Assembly: GCF_938030725.1 (NCBI RefSeq)
Contig: NZ_CALHIQ010000083.1
Coordinates: 1-43,432 of the forward strand
Origin: an uncultured Fretibacterium sp.
Lineage (GTDB): Bacteria > Synergistota > Synergistia > Synergistales > Aminobacteriaceae
Length of the DNA: 43,432 nucleotides
Direction: 5' to 3'
Shown: positions 40,655-43,432 of the stretch, in pieces
Layout of the letters: each line of letters begins with the position of its first letter
Position numbering within the stretch: the stretch's first letter is position 1
Position numbers and translations under genes: made by a program
The notes under the pieces: model-generated
Databases searched by the model: none
What the model saw: the letters and a program-made list of their open reading frames with translations, nothing else
Told to the model about the DNA's origin: nothing

Positions 40655-42793
40655 TCAGGCCCCCGCGGGGGAGGGGTGATCGATGTCGTGCCTCAGCTTG
40701 TCCCTGCCCGCAGCCAGCGCGGCCCGCAGCCCCGGCTCGTCGAACGGTGGGGTAAGGTCAAGTCCGCTCTCGCGCCACAGCGCGGTCAGGGCGTCGAAGT
40801 CCGCCGCGTCGGAGGCCGTGGAGAGCTGCTCGCCAAACTCGATGAAGTCCGTGTACCGGGCGTCGTAGTTCTCGTAGACGAACCAGTCCATCCGGCCCCG
40901 AAAGCCCCTGCGCTCCCCGAAGGCCGCCACGCGCTCCGGCACGTCGGCGACGAGGTCCGCCAGCTTTCGGTCGAAGAGCCCGCCGTGGGCGAAGGCGAGA
41001 ACCCAGCGTGGCGCGGATGCCAGGGCCGCCGCATAGGGGGCCCTGGCCAGGTCGGAGAGCCCTGAGTCCACGCGCGCCAGGTCCAGGTGGACGATGGGCG
41101 TCCAGTCCGCCAGGAGCCCCTCCCATTGGAGGCCGTCGGGCAGGGCGGCCAGTGCGTCGGCGGGCGCGGACAGGAGCCGTAGGCCGCCGGGCAGGGGGGC
41201 GTCCGGCACGCACTGGCAGGGGAAGGGCGGGGCGCCCTCGCCGAGAAGGAGCCAGCTTCGTCCCTCCAGGTCCAGTTCCTGCGAGCGCGCCTCCATGAAG
41301 CGGGCGTCGTGCATCAAGCGGGACGCCAGACGGAGTCCGTCCTGCCGCCGAAGCCCCAGCAGGGCGAGCTGCCGCCCGCCAGCCAGGGCGGGAAGCGCGA
41401 AGAACTTCGCCTGAAGCCTCCGTTCCCCCATGGCCTGTAGCAGGGACGCGAAGAGTCCCGACCTCCGCGCGTCCTGGGTGGGCTCCTCCCTCCCCGGCAG
41501 GGGCAGGTCGGATAGATTGGGGACGGAAGGGACCGCCTTCAGGAGCTCGCGGATTCCGGAGCACGCCTCCGTCAGTCGCAGGCGGAGGGCGGCCATCTCA
41601 GCCCTTGAGGCGGTAGTTTCCCCTGAGAGGGCACCCGCCTCGGCCTCGGCCCTCTCCTCCTGCGCCAGTTCCAGGTAGACGGGGTCGCAGCAGGCCTCCC
41701 GCATGTGGTTCTCCCACCAGTTCAGGTGGTCTCGCAACAGGTCCAGCCGCTTGACGAGGGTGGGGAGCCCGTCCTGGATCAGGGCAGCCCTGGCCTCCTC
41801 CAGGGGCCTGTCCTCCCCCGGAGCGGTGGCGATGAGGCGCTCCACGGGGACTTGAGAGCGAAGCTCCGCCTCCTGGCGGCGCAGGTGCCGGTCCATGCCG
41901 GGGAGCGCGGTGGGGGAGGGGCTTCCGGAAAGGGTCTCGGAGAACACGCCGTGCTGCAGGAGCGTCTTGCGGCACGCCTCCCTGGCCCGATCCATGCGCT
42001 CCGTCATTCGACGGACGACGTCGCTCCACCTCGATTCCCAGCGCAGACAGGCGTCGCGCAGCGCCCCGATGGAGGCGGCGTTCCGGACGTCGGACGCAAA
42101 ACGGGCGACGTCCAGCTCATGGGATATCGACCGGCTCCACTCGTTGCGGACCGTGGACAGCTCCGCGTTGAGCCAGCGCTGAGCGTCCCGCAGCTCCCGG
42201 CCGCGCGCGTCCTGCCGCCCTTTCTCTAACCTCCTCGCCATCCCCTGAGCGAGGCGGTCCGCGGTCCGCTCCAGCATGGCGAGGGCGCGCTGGCCGCGCA
42301 GGGCCGTTCCGCACCGGATGAGGTGGCGGCGGAGCTGGGTGAGCTGCCGAAGGAGCGGGTCGAAGTTCGAGCCCTCCCATTCCGGGGACGTGCGGCGGAA
42401 AAAGCCGTCGAGCGCAAGCCTTGAGGAGATGGGGATGATGGGGCAGGAGGCGGCGCGGGCTTCCTGCAGGTCCTCCCGCAGCTCCTGTTGGCGTGCCGTG
42501 ACAGAGCGCAGGACGCGCTCTACAGCAAGTCGTTCCGTTAGATTCGGTTCACGCGCAATGACCTCTGATAGGGCTCCGCTCTGCGCCGTCTCAAGGAACG
42601 CTGCCTGTTTGCGCCCCAATGTACGCACCTCCGAGAGGCTTCGCTCCGCATCAGGTATGACTTCCGCAAGTCCCCCGCCGGAGGCGCTGCGGCAAAGCGT
42701 ATCTTTCAGCGCAGCAAAGCGAAGCGCTGCCTCCTCACAGGCCGCAAGCTGCGCCTTTAGGAGCACGAGCGCCTCGCGAGTCTCATTCGTCAT
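40655..42793 (-). CDS. Apparently chimeric ORF: flagellar-like head, dynamin-like body
   Basis: A single open frame of 712 codons with two unlike parts. From about residue 104 it reads like a dynamin-like protein entered just before its G4/G5 end: ARAASCPIIPISSRLALDG resembles the usual PVIPVSAxxAL step, followed by long helical stalk-like sequence. No Walker A, switch or NKxD motif exists upstream, so the GTPase domain is missing. Farther on, residues 455-700 contain a segment (QLALLGLRRQDGLRLASRLM) that could be a degenerate second GTPase domain. Residues 1 to about 100 differ: codons such as GCA, CGT, CTT, CTA, GAT and GAA dominate, then give way near 42,490 to GCC, CTG and GAC. This head sits seven bases after a FlgN gene and may belong to that flagellar locus. 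Function should not be assigned to the whole frame. Confidence 0.5.
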   Translation of the reverse strand: MTNETREALVLLKAQLAACEEAALRFAALKDTLCRSASGGGLAEVIPDAERSLSEVRTLGRKQAAFLETAQSGALSEVIAREPNLTERLAVERVLRSVTARQQELREDLQEARAASCPIIPISSRLALDGFFRRTSPEWEGSNFDPLLRQLTQLRRHLIRCGTALRGQRALAMLERTADRLAQGMARRLEKGRQDARGRELRDAQRWLNAELSTVRNEWSRSISHELDVARFASDVRNAASIGALRDACLRWESRWSDVVRRMTERMDRAREACRKTLLQHGVFSETLSGSPSPTALPGMDRHLRRQEAELRSQVPVERLIATAPGEDRPLEEARAALIQDGLPTLVKRLDLLRDHLNWWENHMREACCDPVYLELAQEERAEAEAGALSGETTASRAEMAALRLRLTEACSGIRELLKAVPSVPNLSDLPLPGREEPTQDARRSGLFASLLQAMGERRLQAKFFALPALAGGRQLALLGLRRQDGLRLASRLMHDARFMEARSQELDLEGRSWLLLGEGAPPFPCQCVPDAPLPGGLRLLSAPADALAALPDGLQWEGLLADWTPIVHLDLARVDSGLSDLARAPYAAALASAPRWVLAFAHGGLFDRKLADLVADVPERVAAFGERRGFRGRMDWFVYENYDARYTDFIEFGEQLSTASDAADFDALTALWRESGLDLTPPFDEPGLRAALAAGRDKLRHDIDHPSPAGA
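42480..42500. other. Probable compositional junction (recombination or assembly join)
   Basis: Codon preference changes sharply here within one open frame. To the right (to 43432) lie a flagellar head, FlgN and FlgM with one codon style. To the left everything to the window start shares another. The exact base cannot be fixed by eye; the shift falls around the codons for RQQELRED. Confidence 0.5.
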
Positions 42794-42799
42794 CGCCCT

Positions 42800-43288
42800 T
42801 CACGCCTTATAGTCCAGATTCTTCTTGAGATGCCGCACCTGCTCGCCGCCGCCGCTCCCGTACACGGGATCGACTACGGCGCCGCCGATTCTGCCGAGCT
42901 GTCGGTTCACGGCGAGCAGCGCCCCCTCGATCAGGAGGGCGTTCGCCTCGCTGAGCTCCTTCGTCTCCTTGACGATGCGGCTCAGCCGACGGCTGGCGTC
43001 AAGCACCGTGCGATGTTCGGCGTCCGTCGGCGCGAGCAGCGCCAGCTCCTCCATATTCGTCTCGGCCGTTACGCCCGGCGTCGCCTGCGCAATGTGCGCC
43101 AGCTGTGAGAGCCTCTGCTTCTCGAGCTGCTCGACCGCGCGCGCAAGGAAGTCCTCCTCGGCGACGAGCTTTTCGAGCCCCTCCATGTCAAGCGCAACAA
43201 GAAGCCCGCGCTTTCTCTCCTGCACCGCGCGAATCTTCTCGTACTGCGCATACAGCTGAGCAAGTGTTTCCGTGAACGTACTCCACAT
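42800..43288 (-). CDS. flgN: FlgN-family flagellar export chaperone
   Basis: 162 residues, all-helical, matching the FlgN family that chaperones the hook-associated proteins FlgK and FlgL. The N-terminal helix (FTETLAQLYAQYEKIRAVQERKRGLLVALDMEGLEKL) and the C-terminal helix with RIVKETKELSEANALLIEGAL are typical. The ATG follows AGGGGCTC. It is preceded by FlgM, the usual order flgM-flgN; flgK would be expected next but is not found, the following frame being the chimeric one. Its codon use differs from the rest of the window. Confidence 0.75.
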   Translation of the reverse strand: MWSTFTETLAQLYAQYEKIRAVQERKRGLLVALDMEGLEKLVAEEDFLARAVEQLEKQRLSQLAHIAQATPGVTAETNMEELALLAPTDAEHRTVLDASRRLSRIVKETKELSEANALLIEGALLAVNRQLGRIGGAVVDPVYGSGGGEQVRHLKKNLDYKA

Positions 43289-43303
43289 AAAAGAGCCCCT
43301 GTA

Positions 43304-43432
43304 TCAGTAGCGCATCGCGAGCATCTTGGCCGCGATGTCCGCCGACGCGGGTTCATGCGTACGTGCGGAAAGCGCTTCCACGCGCTCAGCACGCACATCG
43401 TCCATGCCGCGCAGCTTTTGCAGGATGTCGCC
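43304..43432 (-). CDS. flgM: FlgM, C-terminal part (anti-sigma-28)
   Basis: The last 42 residues of a protein cut by the window end: LRGMDDVRAERVEALSART ... ADIAAKMLAMRY. The pattern (R..RV..L, then a short helix ending DIAxKML) fits the C-terminus of FlgM, the inhibitor of the flagellar sigma factor. The call rests on this weak pattern plus the FlgN neighbour. It lies 15 bases upstream of flgN. Confidence 0.6.
   Translation of the reverse strand, partial: GDILQKLRGMDDVRAERVEALSARTHEPASADIAAKMLAMRY

Overview
The window is GC-rich and gene-dense, and fits an amino-acid-fermenting anaerobe, most likely a member of the Synergistota. That is an inference from gene content (complete oxidative L-ornithine fermentation cluster, NhaC-type antiporter, type III glutamine synthetase, probable pyrophosphate-dependent phosphofructokinase, RpoC with large insertions). 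No 16S gene is present to confirm it. TTG and GTG starts with good Shine-Dalgarno sites are common.

Region 1 (about 0.2-11.5 kb, + strand) is an ornithine catabolism cluster: an NhaC-family antiporter; a fusion of 2,4-diaminopentanoate dehydrogenase (Ord) with the small thiolase subunit (OrtA); OrtB; D-ornithine 4,5-aminomutase OraS and OraE; a GlmL/MutL-like protein; and ornithine racemase Orr. A DMT-family exporter and a GNAT acetyltransferase follow. The predicted route is L-ornithine to D-ornithine to 2,4-diaminopentanoate to 2-amino-4-oxopentanoate to alanine plus acetyl-CoA. A perfect 11-bp hairpin separates ortB from oraS.

Region 2 (11.5-20.1 kb) holds a Fic remnant, spermidine synthase with a small lipoprotein gene, two small secreted proteins, phosphofructokinase, a Spy/CpxP-like periplasmic protein, a half-size EamA protein, an Arg/Glu repeat protein, an OmpR-type two-component system and a broken partial copy of the Spy-like gene.

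Region 3 (20.1-24.7 kb) contains two divergent flavoprotein/HxlR-regulator pairs sharing a nearly identical 30-bp operator. One pair is AT-rich and looks recently acquired. Gene debris lies between them, followed by a biotin-regulated birA-bioY operon with a clear BirA operator. Three copies of an unassigned 60-bp repeat (11467, 19773, 21556) sit next to truncated or duplicated genes.

Region 4 (24.7-39.4 kb) is housekeeping: a calcium-repeat lipoprotein, GlnN, GAPDH, tRNA-Leu(CAG), rpoB, rpoC with two large insertions, and a cold-shock gene. Region 5 (39.5-43.4 kb, - strand) has a membrane-anchored coiled-coil protein and a 712-residue reading frame that looks chimeric. Most of it resembles the part of a dynamin-like protein after the GTPase domain, but its first ~100 residues, with the adjoining FlgN and FlgM genes, use different codons and belong to a flagellar locus. 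The switch near 42,490 is either a recombination or an assembly join and should be tested before that end is interpreted.
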